Assembly (NCBI RefSeq): GCF_013177735.1
Contig: NZ_WOEZ01000040.1
Location: forward strand, 62,001-126,000
Length of the DNA: 64,000 nucleotides
From: Paraburkholderia elongata
Lineage (GTDB): Bacteria; Pseudomonadota; Gammaproteobacteria; Burkholderiales; Burkholderiaceae
Reading direction: 5' to 3'
This document shows positions 43,097 through 52,386 of the stretch, in pieces. Numbering within the stretch: position 1 is the stretch's first letter; each line of letters begins with the position of its first letter. The notes below the pieces were generated by a model. That model did no database searches, was not told the DNA's origin, and saw nothing but the letters and a program-made list of their open reading frames with translations. The position numbers were made by a program, and so were the translations under genes.

Positions 43097-44836
43097 ATGT
43101 ACATCGAACACGTCCCCAACCGCAACTCGCCACCCGCAATCCTGCTGCGCGAGTCCTATCGTGACGGCAACAAGGTCAGGAAGCGCACCCTGGCCAACCT
43201 CTCGTCGCTGCCCGCCGAGGTGATCGAGGGCTTGAAGGTCCTGCTACGCGGCGGTGTCGCCGTATCCTCGGTCGATGATGCCTTCGTGATCGAGCGCAGC
43301 CTGCCGCACGGGCATGTGGCCGCGGTGCTCGGCGCGGCGCGCGCCTGCGGCGCCGAGCAGTGGTTCGCCACCGCACCCGCCGCGGTGCGCTCCGTGGTCA
43401 TGGCGCTGCTGGTGGCGCGGGTGGTGTCGCCCGCCTCCAAGCTCGCCACCCATCGCATGTTGCGCGACGAGACCGCGACCCACTCGCTGTCGCGGCTGCT
43501 GGAGCTGGGGGAAGTCGACCTCGAGCAGGTCTATGCCGCCCTCGACTGGCTGGGAGAGGCTCAGGCGGGCATCGAGAAGCGCCTCGCCCGCCAGCATCTG
43601 GCCGGTAGTACGCTGGTGCTCTACGACCTCACTTCGACATGGGTGACCGGACGCTGCTGCGAGCTCGCGGCGCACGGCTACAGCCGCGATGGCAAGCGTG
43701 ACGACCCGCAGATCGTGTTCGGGCTGGTCTGCACGTCTGAAGGCATCCCGGTGGCGGTCGAAGTCTTCGCCGGCAACACCGCCGATCCCGCGACCGTGGC
43801 ATCTCAGGTGGAGAAGCTCAAAGACCGTTATGGGATCGACAAGCTCGCCTGGGTAGGCGACCGGGGCATGCTCACGCAGGCACGTATCGACACGGTGTTG
43901 CGCCCGGCCGGGCTGGACTGGGTGAGCAGCCTGCGCGCGCCGCAGATGGCCGCGCTCGCCCAGGAGAAGGGACCCTTCCAGCCGTCGCTGTTCGATGAGC
44001 GCAACCTGCTTGAGATGACGAGTGACGCGTTCCCCGGCGAGCGGCTCATCGTGTGTCGCAATCCGCTGTTGGCCGAGGAGCGCAGCCGCAAACGCGAGGC
44101 GCTGCTGCAGGCCACCGAAGCAGAGCTGATGAAGATAGCCGAAGCGACCTCGCGCGTGCGCAACCGGCTCAAGGGTACCGAAGCGATTGCCTTGCGCGTG
44201 GGCCGGGTCATCGATCACTTCAAGATGGCCAAGCACTTCGAGTTGAGCATCACCGACTCGAGCTTTAGCTGGGAGCGCAAGACGGTGCAGATCCAGCAGG
44301 AGGCCGCACTTGATGGTCTGTATGTGGTGCGTACGAGTCTGCCGGCAGCGGCTCTGTCAGCCGAGGCGGCCGTGACGGCCTACAAGGGCCTGGCAGTCGT
44401 GGAGCGGGCCTTCCGTTCGCTCAAGACGGTCGACCTGCAGGTGCGGCCCGTGTTCCATTGGAACGCCGGGCGCGTGCGCGCGCATGTCTTTCTGTGCATG
44501 CTCGCTTACTACGTCGAGTGGCACATGCGCGAGAAGTTAAAGCCGATGCTGTTTGACGATGAATATGTCGAACAGGCACGCGCTAGCCGCGCGTCGCCGG
44601 TGGCCAAGGCACGACGTTCGGACCAGGCGAAAGCCAAGGACGCCACCAGGCTTGGCGAGGACGGTTTGCCGGTCCATAGCTTCCGCACCTTGCTCGATGA
44701 TCTGGCCACGCTCGCGTACAACGTCTGTCATACGCCACTCAATCCTGAGGCCAGGATCGTCATGATCACGCGGCCGACGCCCATTCAGGAAAAAGCCTTC
44801 CGCCTGCTGAACGTCAACCCTGCCTGTACCCAGTAA
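43097..44836 (+). CDS. IS1634-type transposase
   Basis: About 579 residues from MYIEHVPNRNSPPAILLRES, which matches the N-terminus typical of IS1634-family DDE transposases. The DDE region is supported by LVLYDLTSTWV (first Asp), LAWVGDRGMLT (second Asp) and the late segment KGLAVVERAFRSLKT (Glu). The frame is intact, so the element may be active. Upstream TTG/GTG codons could extend it by six residues. Confidence 0.92.
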   Translation: MYIEHVPNRNSPPAILLRESYRDGNKVRKRTLANLSSLPAEVIEGLKVLLRGGVAVSSVDDAFVIERSLPHGHVAAVLGAARACGAEQWFATAPAAVRSVVMALLVARVVSPASKLATHRMLRDETATHSLSRLLELGEVDLEQVYAALDWLGEAQAGIEKRLARQHLAGSTLVLYDLTSTWVTGRCCELAAHGYSRDGKRDDPQIVFGLVCTSEGIPVAVEVFAGNTADPATVASQVEKLKDRYGIDKLAWVGDRGMLTQARIDTVLRPAGLDWVSSLRAPQMAALAQEKGPFQPSLFDERNLLEMTSDAFPGERLIVCRNPLLAEERSRKREALLQATEAELMKIAEATSRVRNRLKGTEAIALRVGRVIDHFKMAKHFELSITDSSFSWERKTVQIQQEAALDGLYVVRTSLPAAALSAEAAVTAYKGLAVVERAFRSLKTVDLQVRPVFHWNAGRVRAHVFLCMLAYYVEWHMREKLKPMLFDDEYVEQARASRASPVAKARRSDQAKAKDATRLGEDGLPVHSFRTLLDDLATLAYNVCHTPLNPEARIVMITRPTPIQEKAFRLLNVNPACTQ

Positions 44837-44843
44837 ACATCCC

Positions 44844-44868
44844 GCCTTCGCACACATAAGAGTGCGAA
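44844..44868. terminator. Hairpin downstream of the transposase
   Basis: TTCGCAC pairs with GTGCGAA across eight bases at about 44846-44868. The stem is short and no T-run follows; it may terminate the transposase transcript. Confidence 0.35.
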
Positions 44869-44905
44869 ATCAATAGCTTATGTTTCGGCATGGTCAAAGT
44901 TCGGC

Positions 44906-46474
44906 CTAGTTGCTCTGCGCCGGCTGCGACGTGGCTCCGCTTTGCGCCACCGGTGTCGCCGACGCTGCCGGCAGCGGCGCGGGCGCCGCCACACCGCCTG
45001 TTTCGCGGTTCATTTGCGACGCTTCCCACCCACCGCCGAGCGCCTTCACCAGACCCACCGACGACACCATCCGCTGCCCGGCGATGTTCTCAAGCTTCTG
45101 TTCAGCGAGGAAGGCGGTGGTCTGCGCGGTCAGCACGTTGACGTAGCCGACCGTGCCCGCCTTGTATTCGTTCGTGACGATGGCCAGCGCCTGACGCGCT
45201 GAATCCACCGCTTGCTGTTGCACGACGATTTCCTGTTCGAGAATGCGCTGCGAGGCGAGATTGTCCTCGACGTCCTGGAACGCCGCCAGAATCGTTTGAC
45301 GATACGTCGCGACGTTCTGGTCGTAGGTAGCGCGCGCGGCTTCGGTCTTTGCCTCACGTAGGCCGGCGTCGAAGATCGTGGCGGCAAGTTGCGGGCCGAG
45401 CGTCCAGAATCGCGACGGCGCGGTCAGCAATTGCGAGAACACCGAGCTCTGGAAACCGCCGGTGGCCGACAGCGTCAGCGTCGGGAAGAACGCGGCGATC
45501 GCGACGCCGATCTGTTCGTTCGCCGCCGCGGCCTTGCGCTCGGCCGATGCGATATCCGGGCGCCGCTCGAGCAATGCCGACGGCATCTGCGCGGGAACGG
45601 CGGGCGGTGTGGCGGTGAGCGGCATTGGCGCAATCGAGAAAGTCGAGGCCGGTTCGCCGACGAGTACGGCGATCGCATGCTCGTCCAGCGCGCGCTGCAC
45701 GCCATTGTCGATTGCGGCCGCTTGTGCCGATTGCAACTGCGTTTGCGCCTGAATCACGTCGGAACGTGCGGCGACGCCTGCCGCGTACTGGTTCTGCGTG
45801 AGCTGCAGCGAGCGCCCATAGGCCGCGACGGTGTCGTCGAGCAGCTTCTGGGTGGCGTCGAGCGAGCGCAGCGAGAAATAGGTTTGCGCGAGCGTGGCCT
45901 GGGCGGACAGCCGCGCATTCGCCAGATCGGCCGCGGCGCCCTGCTGGCCGGCCTTCTGCGCATTCACCGAACGCGTGACCGAGCCCCACAGATCCGGCTC
46001 CCAGCTTGCGTCGAGTTGCAGGTTAAAGCTGTTGCTGATGCCGGAGCGGCTCGAGGCGGTGGTCGAGGAGCCACTGGACGACGAGCCGGTGCCGGAGCGC
46101 GTGGCGCCTGCCGATGCACCGACGGTCGGGAAATACGCCGCGCGCGCCTCGCCGACCAGCGCACGTGCCTGGCGATAGGCGGCGGCAAATTGGGCGATGG
46201 TCTGGTTCGAAGCGTTCAGCTTGTCTTCGAGCGCGTTGAGTTGCGGGTCTTCGTAGATGGTCCACCAGTCGCCGCGGTCTTGCTGGTCGGCCGGCTGGGC
46301 GACTTTCCAGCCGGGCACGGCTTCCTTGTAGGAAGCGGGGATCTCAGCCGCGGGCCGCTTGTAGTCGGGGCCGACCACACAACCGGCCAGCAGGGTGGCG
46401 AAGGCCGCTGCTACCGCGATAGTCAGGGCGCGGGGCGCAAGCGTCCGCGCGCGCGAGATTCGATCAAACTGCAT
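44906..46474 (-). CDS. NodT-family outer-membrane efflux lipoprotein
   Basis: 522 residues from MQFDRISRARTL. The signal peptide ends in a lipobox (FATLLAGC). The two outer-membrane efflux repeats are visible (LEDKLNASNQTIAQFAAAYRQA, then ERRPDIASAERKAAAANEQIG, typical of the NodT subfamily). It forms the trimeric outer-membrane channel of a tripartite pump. An AAGGAATC ribosome site supports the ATG at 46474. The exporter partner is probably the DHA2 protein at 47774-49336. Confidence 0.93.
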   Translation of the reverse strand: MQFDRISRARTLAPRALTIAVAAAFATLLAGCVVGPDYKRPAAEIPASYKEAVPGWKVAQPADQQDRGDWWTIYEDPQLNALEDKLNASNQTIAQFAAAYRQARALVGEARAAYFPTVGASAGATRSGTGSSSSGSSTTASSRSGISNSFNLQLDASWEPDLWGSVTRSVNAQKAGQQGAAADLANARLSAQATLAQTYFSLRSLDATQKLLDDTVAAYGRSLQLTQNQYAAGVAARSDVIQAQTQLQSAQAAAIDNGVQRALDEHAIAVLVGEPASTFSIAPMPLTATPPAVPAQMPSALLERRPDIASAERKAAAANEQIGVAIAAFFPTLTLSATGGFQSSVFSQLLTAPSRFWTLGPQLAATIFDAGLREAKTEAARATYDQNVATYRQTILAAFQDVEDNLASQRILEQEIVVQQQAVDSARQALAIVTNEYKAGTVGYVNVLTAQTTAFLAEQKLENIAGQRMVSSVGLVKALGGGWEASQMNRETGGVAAPAPLPAASATPVAQSGATSQPAQSN

Positions 46475-46657
46475 GCAATAGATTCCTTCTGGACGCCGCA
46501 GCGCGGCCGACGGCGGCACTGTCGACCGGGCGAGATCATGGCTCTACCAGAATGTTAGCGTAGGGGGCCGCAGGGGCGCGGGAAACTGAAAGGGTAATGC
46601 GGGGGCAGGCGGAGGTGTGTTACTTAGGGTGTCGGGATGGTTACGTGCTGTTACGGA

Positions 46658-46843
46658 TCAGACGCGTGAGCGCCGATGCTCCACCCACGCAAGCGCCGCG
46701 ACCCCCACCGATCCACCGGGCAGTACGAACAGGACGGCGAACAACGCCAGTTTCCACCAGCGATGCGGCCCTTGAAAGCTGCTTAGCGCGGAATCGGTCA
46801 GGGAGCGGCTCAAGCCGCCAAGGGTGTTTTTGAGGTACAGCAT
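46658..46843 (-). CDS. Small single-pass membrane protein
   Basis: 61 residues: MLYLKNTLGGLSRSLTDSAL, then a hydrophobic span (about residues 30-53, WKLALFAVLFVLPGGSVGVAA) and a basic end HRRSRV. An AAGGATTTCC ribosome site at good distance supports translation. It is not recognised as a named family. It lies between the MarR gene and the NodT gene, reading toward NodT. Confidence 0.6.
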   Translation of the reverse strand: MLYLKNTLGGLSRSLTDSALSSFQGPHRWWKLALFAVLFVLPGGSVGVAALAWVEHRRSRV

Positions 46844-47044
46844 CGGGGAAATCCTTTTCGCACGGCGCCATTGCGGCGTGCAGACAAGCGGTCAGAACAT
46901 GGTCTCGGGTGGCGCGGGTCGCGCGTAACTCGTTGCCTACAATAATATTGACTATGCAATCAAATTTCAAGATACTTTGCTTCGCGCGCAAGGGTAGTGT
47001 TGTTTTTGCGCCGTTCGCGCTACGCGAAATCCAGTTTGACTTGT

Positions 47045-47056
47045 CTGCCTAGGCAG
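47045..47056. promoter_or_regulatory. Palindrome CTGCCTAGGCAG, likely MarR operator
   Basis: A perfect 12-bp palindrome 40 bases ahead of the MarR start. The TGCCTAGGCA core resembles the TTGCCTAGGCAA-type sites commonly bound by MarR repressors of drug pumps, so autoregulation is likely. Confidence 0.55.
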
Positions 47057-47095
47057 CTAGAATTCGTTCTGCTTGGCGATGTTTTCGGATACACG

Positions 47096-47638
47096 ATGAC
47101 TGACGGCCCCTACAAAGCGGACGCGACTCACCTCGAATCGAGTCTTGGCTATTACCTGACGAAAGCGCGAAACGTGCTTGTCGAGCGGATGGACCGTGCG
47201 GTCAAACCGTTGGGACTCACCGCCCAGCAGATCGGCGTGATTCTGCTGTTGTCCGCGCAACGCGCGAGCACACCGTTCGAGTTGTCGCGCGTCATGTCAT
47301 ACGACAGCGGATCGATGACACGTCTGCTCGATCGCCTTGAAAAGAAAGGCTTTGTCGTGCGCACGCGCAGCGACGCCGACCGCCGGATGGTCAAGCTGGA
47401 GCTGACGCCGCAGGGCCACGAAGCCGCGCAGCAATTGCCCAGTCTGGGCGCCGCCGTGCTGAACGAGCAGTTGCGCGGATTTTCCGCCGCGGACCACGCT
47501 GCCCTGCTCGACCTGCTCGGCCGTTTCATCGCGAACGGCATCGGCGAGGGAGCAAGCGCCTGTTGCAGACTCGGACCGTCGCAGGAATCGGTGGAAGCAT
47601 CGCCCGAAGAGTCGTCGTCAGATCACGGCGGGCAGTAA
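47096..47638 (+). CDS. MarR family transcriptional regulator of the efflux locus
   Basis: 180 residues from MTDGPYKADATHLESSLGYYL. The winged helix covers about residues 40-115, with SRVMSYDSGSMTRLLDRLEKKG as the recognition region and RSDADRRMVKLELTPQG as the wing. The C-terminal 25 residues are serine/glutamate-rich. It precedes the DHA2 exporter by 135 bases on the same strand and has a palindromic operator upstream. An upstream frame (from 46997) was not used. Confidence 0.92.
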   Translation: MTDGPYKADATHLESSLGYYLTKARNVLVERMDRAVKPLGLTAQQIGVILLLSAQRASTPFELSRVMSYDSGSMTRLLDRLEKKGFVVRTRSDADRRMVKLELTPQGHEAAQQLPSLGAAVLNEQLRGFSAADHAALLDLLGRFIANGIGEGASACCRLGPSQESVEASPEESSSDHGGQ

Positions 47639-47773
47639 CCAAGAGGCGTTTTTGAAAGCGCCATCGTTTGAAGATGTCTGTCTGGGCAGAGGGTGATCCG
47701 GCATGTAAGCGCGCCATTCGGAGGGTGCGATAAAGCTGCCGCGACAAGCTTTCCCAGTTGAGGAGAAACACAC

Positions 47774-49336
47774 ATGGCTGCTACGGCTCCCGCCGAAGCC
47801 CTACCTGCCGCCGAACCCGCTCAGCTCAAAGGCGGGGCGCTGGCGTTGCTCACCGTCGGTCTCGCGCTCGGCACGTTCATGGAAGTGCTCGATACATCGA
47901 TCGCGAACGTTGCCGTGCCGACCATTTCCGGCAGCCTTGGCGTGGCGACCAGTCAGGGGACCTGGGTCATCTCATCGTATTCCGTGGCCTCGGCGATCGC
48001 GGTGCCGCTGACCGGCTGGCTTGCGCGGCGTGTCGGCGAGGTGAGGCTGTTCACGCTGTCCGTTCTGCTGTTCACGATCGCCTCGGCGCTGTGCGGCTTC
48101 GCGCACAACTTCGAGTCGCTGATCGCGTTCCGGCTTCTGCAAGGACTCGTCTCCGGGCCGATGGTGCCGCTCTCGCAGACGATTCTGATGCGCTCATACC
48201 CACCGGAAAAGCGCGGGCTCGCGCTCGGCCTCTGGGCGATGACCGTGATCTGCGCGCCAATTTTCGGGCCCGTGATGGGCGGCTATATCACCGACAACTA
48301 CACGTGGCCGTGGATCTTCTATATCAACGTGCCGATCGGGTTGTTCTCGGCGGTGTGCGCGTTTCTGTTGCTGCGCGGCCGCGAGACCAAGGTCACCAAA
48401 CAGCGTATCGATGCGATCGGCCTCGCGTTGCTCGTGATCGGCGTGTCGTGCCTGCAGATGGTGCTCGACCTGGGCAAGGATCGCGACTGGTTCAACTCGA
48501 CGTTCATCATCACGCTGGCGATCATCGCGGTGGTGTCGATTGCGTTCCTGCTGGTGTGGGAGATGACGGATAAGGAACCTGTTGTCGATCTCTCGCTATT
48601 CAAGGATCGTAACTTCGCGCTCGGCGTGGTGATTATCTCGTTCGGGTTTATGGCGTTCTTCGGGTCGGTGGTGATTTTCCCGCTCTGGCTGCAGACGGTG
48701 ATGGGGTACACCGCGGGGATTGCCGGTTTGGCGACGGCGCCGGTCGGCATTCTTGCGCTGTTTTTGTCGCCGATGATCGGCAAGAATATGCATCGGCTGA
48801 ACCTGCGCGTGGTGGCGAGTTTTGCGTTCATCGTGTTTGCGTTCGTGTCGTTCTGGAACTCGACTTTTACGCTCGATGTGCCGTTCAATCATGTGATCTG
48901 GCCGCGGTTGGTGCAAGGGATTGGGGTTGCTTGCTTCTTTGTGCCAATGACTACGATTACGTTGTCTAGCGTGTCGGATGATCGGCTTGCTAGTGCTTCT
49001 GGTTTGTCGAACTTTTTTCGGACTTTGTCAGGGGCTATTGGGACGGCTGTCAGTACGACTTACTGGGAGAACGATACTATCCGCCATCATGCGATGTTGA
49101 CCGATTCGGTTAATGTCTATGCGGCTAATACCAATGCTTATACCAATGCGTTGGCTGGGATTGGGCTTTCTGGTGATAGCGTTACCGCTCAGTTGAATCA
49201 GGTTGTCACCGCGCAGGCTTATATGATGGCCACTAATGATTTTTTTCGTATTTCTTGTGCGGGGTTTCTTGTGCTGGCTTTGCTGGTTTGGGTTACTAAG
49301 CCTAGGAAGGGGGTTGGGGCTTCTATGGGGCATTGA
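47774..49336 (+). CDS. DHA2-family (EmrB/QacA) drug:proton antiporter
   Basis: 520 residues with 14 expected transmembrane segments. The motif C-like sequence is LAIGLWAMTVICAPIFGPVMGGYI (here ALGLWAMTVI...), with EVLDTSIANVAVPTI at the start typical of EmrB. It should pump drugs or fatty acids with MarR as repressor and the NodT protein as outer channel. An HlyD-type fusion protein gene, usually next to emrB, is absent here. Codon use changes sharply over the last 400 bases toward T- and G-rich codons next to the repeat arm. Confidence 0.94.
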   Translation: MAATAPAEALPAAEPAQLKGGALALLTVGLALGTFMEVLDTSIANVAVPTISGSLGVATSQGTWVISSYSVASAIAVPLTGWLARRVGEVRLFTLSVLLFTIASALCGFAHNFESLIAFRLLQGLVSGPMVPLSQTILMRSYPPEKRGLALGLWAMTVICAPIFGPVMGGYITDNYTWPWIFYINVPIGLFSAVCAFLLLRGRETKVTKQRIDAIGLALLVIGVSCLQMVLDLGKDRDWFNSTFIITLAIIAVVSIAFLLVWEMTDKEPVVDLSLFKDRNFALGVVIISFGFMAFFGSVVIFPLWLQTVMGYTAGIAGLATAPVGILALFLSPMIGKNMHRLNLRVVASFAFIVFAFVSFWNSTFTLDVPFNHVIWPRLVQGIGVACFFVPMTTITLSSVSDDRLASASGLSNFFRTLSGAIGTAVSTTYWENDTIRHHAMLTDSVNVYAANTNAYTNALAGIGLSGDSVTAQLNQVVTAQAYMMATNDFFRISCAGFLVLALLVWVTKPRKGVGASMGH

Positions 49337-49731
49337 GGTGTTTTTTGCCTGTGCGGCGCTTGGTTGTCTGTGTGCCTATGGCGTTGGCCTTTCCTTGATT
49401 TGATATTGGTCTATTAGCGTCGCCCCTGTGCGGGGCAGGCACTTACTTTCTTTGCCGCCGCAAAGAAAGTAAGCAAAGAAAGCGGCTCACACCGCAAATT
49501 CTTAAGCGGGTCCCCTGGCTTGGAGGGGGCAGTGGAGCATCTGGAATCCGCGCCCTCGCACATTCGGCGTGAGTGACACAGCAGTCATTCTTCCGGCGGC
49601 GCTTCGCGCGCCGAAGCGTACTTCTTAAAACTACCCACCGCGTTTGTGCACGGTAGGTTACTCAATGTCACGCTCGCGTTTCATGCGTGAGCGCTTTCTC
49701 CTCGCCGACTGCGTTATCGTTTTCCCCTTCC
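49337..49731. other. Gap after the exporter gene holding a half repeat element
   Basis: 395 bases. The first 290 are one arm of the dispersed repeat (49347-49625). The remaining 105 bases before the lipoprotein stop have no recognisable feature. Confidence 0.7.
49347..49625. repeat. Half copy C (single arm) of the dispersed element
   Basis: It starts 11 bases after the exporter stop with TTTTTTGCCTGTGCGGCGCTT. It carries GGCGTTGGCCTTTCCTTG, TTAGCGTCGCCCCTGTGCGG, the CTTACTTTCTTTGC/GCAAAGAAAGTAAG hairpin, AAGCGGGTCCCCTGGCTTGG and GCATCTGGAATC, then ends in GGCGCTTCGCGCGCCGAAGC. No inverted second arm follows. Confidence 0.85.
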
Positions 49732-50232
49732 TCACTGCGTTACCGCTTCCCCACCCGCTCCCGGGATCGATTGTCCCGACGCCTCCGGGTGCATCTCCGT
49801 CGGCGCTGGTCGCGATGGTTTCTCGCCGCTCTGCGGCGCGCCCGCCGCTGTGCCTCGTACGAATTGCTTGAAGTCGGCGCCCGCCTGCCATGGGTTCGGC
49901 GTGCAACCCATCGATCCATCACAATGCGCCGCGAAACCAATCGTTGCCGTGCCGTCCGGGTTCGGTGTGCGCGTAATCTCGTACGCGAGTGCCCGCTTGC
50001 CGCCGTCCGGGCCCGCAGTCTGGATCAACGTGGCAGTCGCGGATTCGATCTTGTACTTCGAATGGCCCGCTACCCATGTCTGCGCACGCTGCCACCAGAC
50101 ATCACACTCGGCTTTGGTCGAACACGTCAACGGCGTGGTCGCGATCTGCATGACGTCCGGATCGACCTGCCCCTGCGTCGAACATCCCGCCGCCGTCGCC
50201 AGACACACTACGACCAACAGACCTTTTTTCAT
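49732..50232 (-). CDS. Putative lipoprotein of unknown function
   Basis: 166 residues from MKKGLLVVVCLATAAGC, a clear lipoprotein signal with cysteine 17. The mature part has a conserved-looking WWQRAQTWVAGHSKYKIESATATLIQT segment and four further cysteines that could form disulfides, and ends in a proline/glycine-rich tail. An AGGGAGG ribosome site precedes the ATG. No family assigned. Confidence 0.8.
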   Translation of the reverse strand: MKKGLLVVVCLATAAGCSTQGQVDPDVMQIATTPLTCSTKAECDVWWQRAQTWVAGHSKYKIESATATLIQTAGPDGGKRALAYEITRTPNPDGTATIGFAAHCDGSMGCTPNPWQAGADFKQFVRGTAAGAPQSGEKPSRPAPTEMHPEASGQSIPGAGGEAVTQ

Positions 50233-50390
50233 CACGTTGAAGCCTCCCTCTTTGGAGCGGGTCATGTAAGTTGGACCGCATCCCCGGCAAGGTGTTTCAT
50301 ACGCATCAGCCAATCGTCAAAACGTTTGGGAATTTTGCCGGTATGGTCAGGCCTCCAGCATCGCTTTGCGCAGAGGTTACTGTGCGCAAC

Positions 50391-50415
50391 AAAAAAAGCG
50401 GCCTCCAAGGCCGCT
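50391..50415 (-). terminator. Intrinsic terminator downstream of gshA
   Basis: AGCGGCC (50397-50403) pairs with GGCCGCT (50409-50415). On the minus strand the stem is followed by seven T residues (complement of 50391-50397). Confidence 0.88.
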
Positions 50416-50434
50416 TCCTGCTTCACGAATGAAA

Positions 50435-50462
50435 ATGCCGTTCAGTGTTAGCTGAACGGCAT
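50435..50462. terminator. Second hairpin downstream of gshA
   Basis: ATGCCGTTCAG (50435-50445) pairs perfectly with 50452-50462 around a 6-base loop. No T-run follows. It probably stabilises the 3' end of the gshA transcript together with the terminator at 50391-50415. Confidence 0.6.
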
Positions 50463-50504
50463 TAGCCCCCAGGGCCACTTTTTCCGGCGCTACCTACTTC
50501 GTCT

Positions 50505-52151
50505 TTAGACGCTAAACCGGTTCAGTGTGTACGCGCGGTATGCCGCGACAAACGCGTCGAATGAACCCACCTCTTCCCGTTCAAGTTTGGCCTGCTCTGC
50601 AAGCGATTGTGCAGCAAGGTCGGTGAATTCCTTGATCTGCGCGGCATCCAGCGGACGCGAGCGGAAATAGGCGGCGTGCGCTTCGCTTTGCTCGAGGCCA
50701 AATGCGAGGAAGCTCTGCTGCTTGTCGCGCATCGTCTGCAACACGCGCGCGGACGGCGTTAGCGATGCATCCGCCAATTTCGCGCGCTGAACCGCCACGG
50801 CGCGCGCGTGTGCGTCGCCACCGTGCAGTGCGTCAAGCGTTGCCGCGGCTGCGTCGATCTTGACAAGCAGTTCGTTCGCCCAATCCGCCATCGCGATCGG
50901 GCTGCCGTCGCGCGTCAGTTCGAGGCCCGGCTTGCGGCCTTCCATCGTCACGCGGCCGAAGTTCTGATTCGCCTCGGCATACGCGTCCGGCGGCAGCGGC
51001 GCGCTGTCGTCGAGCGCGCAGACCAGCAGGTAGGCATCGAGGAAGCGCGACGTCTCCAGCGAAATGCCGGTCGGCTCAAATGGATCGATGTCCATGCAAC
51101 GCACTTCGACATACTGCACGCCACGCGCGGCCAACGCATGCAGCGGACGCTCGCCCGGATACGTGACGCGCTTCGGACGGATCGTCGAATAAAACTCGTT
51201 TTCGATTTGCAGCACGTTCGTGTTGATCTGTACCCACTCGCCGTCGCGCTGCGTGCCAATCGCCTCGTATGGAGGATACGGCTGGCTCACCGCCTTCGCG
51301 AGCGCGTCGAGGTAGCCCGGCAAGGTGTTGTAGTCGGCCTGCAGCGCGGCTTGCGCGGTGGTGTTCGAGTAGCCGAGGTCGCTCATGCGCAAGCTGGTCG
51401 CATACGGGCGATACAGCGTGTCGGCGTCGAAGGTTTCGAGCGTATGTTTGCGATCGCGGAGGAATCGGCGATCCAGCGCTGGCGACGCGCCGAACAGGTA
51501 CATCAACAGCCAGTTGGTGCGGCGGAAATTGCGGATCAGCGCGAGGTAACGGTCGGACTGGTAATCGACGGCGTTTGCTGTGGATTGCTGGTCGGCATGC
51601 AACACCCGCCACACTTCTTCGTTCAGCGAATAGTTGTAGTGGATGCCCGCAATGCACTGCATCGTGCGGCCGTAACGGAGCGCCAGGCCAATGCGGTACA
51701 CGTACTTCAGTTTGCCGATATTCGACGTGCCGTAATGCGCGATCGGAATGCCGTCGTCCGTTTCGGGCAGTAGGCCGGGCATCGAGTTGTTCCACATGAT
51801 CTCGTCGCCGAGTTCGGCGTACACGAAACGATGCAGCGTATCGAGCTTCTCGAGCGTGATCGCGACGTCTTGCTCAGCCGGCGTAATCAGCTCGAGCAGC
51901 GCTTCGGAATAGTCGGTGGTGAGCGACGGATGCGTGAGCGCCGAACCGAGCGCGCGCGGATGCGGCGTCATGGCAAGCTTGCCGTCGTGCGTCACGCGCA
52001 GGCTTTCCCTTTCGATGCCGCGCAGGCCACGCATCAGCGCGTCGCGCTGCGGGCCTGAGGTCAGCACGGATAGGCGGTGCGATAACGCGTCGTTCGTGCG
52101 GGAAGGTGTCGTGTTTGGCATTGATGCGAGTCGGGCGTTGTCGGCCGCCAT
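50505..52151 (-). CDS. gshA: Glutamate-cysteine ligase (GshA, type 1)
   Basis: 548 residues from the ATG at 52151, which has a GAGG ribosome site; starts at 52163 (GTG) and 52121 (MPNTTPSR) are possible and the latter resembles relatives. Family motifs are [37 protein letters not shown] and [18 protein letters not shown]. It makes gamma-glutamylcysteine, the first step of glutathione synthesis. It is of the gamma-proteobacterial type. Two hairpins lie downstream. Confidence 0.95.
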   Translation of the reverse strand: MAADNARLASMPNTTPSRTNDALSHRLSVLTSGPQRDALMRGLRGIERESLRVTHDGKLAMTPHPRALGSALTHPSLTTDYSEALLELITPAEQDVAITLEKLDTLHRFVYAELGDEIMWNNSMPGLLPETDDGIPIAHYGTSNIGKLKYVYRIGLALRYGRTMQCIAGIHYNYSLNEEVWRVLHADQQSTANAVDYQSDRYLALIRNFRRTNWLLMYLFGASPALDRRFLRDRKHTLETFDADTLYRPYATSLRMSDLGYSNTTAQAALQADYNTLPGYLDALAKAVSQPYPPYEAIGTQRDGEWVQINTNVLQIENEFYSTIRPKRVTYPGERPLHALAARGVQYVEVRCMDIDPFEPTGISLETSRFLDAYLLVCALDDSAPLPPDAYAEANQNFGRVTMEGRKPGLELTRDGSPIAMADWANELLVKIDAAAATLDALHGGDAHARAVAVQRAKLADASLTPSARVLQTMRDKQQSFLAFGLEQSEAHAAYFRSRPLDAAQIKEFTDLAAQSLAEQAKLEREEVGSFDAFVAAYRAYTLNRFSV

Positions 52152-52386
52152 GTGCCGCCTCACTGCTTATGTGCAGCACTGCGCGGTTGACAACGTTCGG
52201 CGGAATTTTCGGGTAGCGGGCACTTTAACATCTCGCCACGACGCCTGCTTGAGGCCGCTTCGGCCGGCCCTCAGACCACACAACCTGGCCTGATTTCACG
52301 ACGAAACGGCCTGCCCTGCGTCTTGCTACGCTACCCATCACGCACCCGACGCGCGATCCGCGGTTGTCCCCGACTGGCGTACGACC

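Larger units (their letters stand above)
42960..44900. mobile_element. Insertion sequence of the IS1634 group, approximate limits
   Basis: The transposase is flanked by about 150 bases upstream and 65 bases downstream before the next features (gsp terminator and NodT gene stop). I could not find convincing terminal inverted repeats or a target duplication by eye, so the limits are only the space available. It separates the T2SS cluster from the efflux locus and does not interrupt a recognisable gene. Confidence 0.6.

Noticed and set aside
42960..44900. Terminal inverted repeats of the insertion sequence
   Set aside because: I compared both flanks and found no convincing matching ends, so exact limits are not given.
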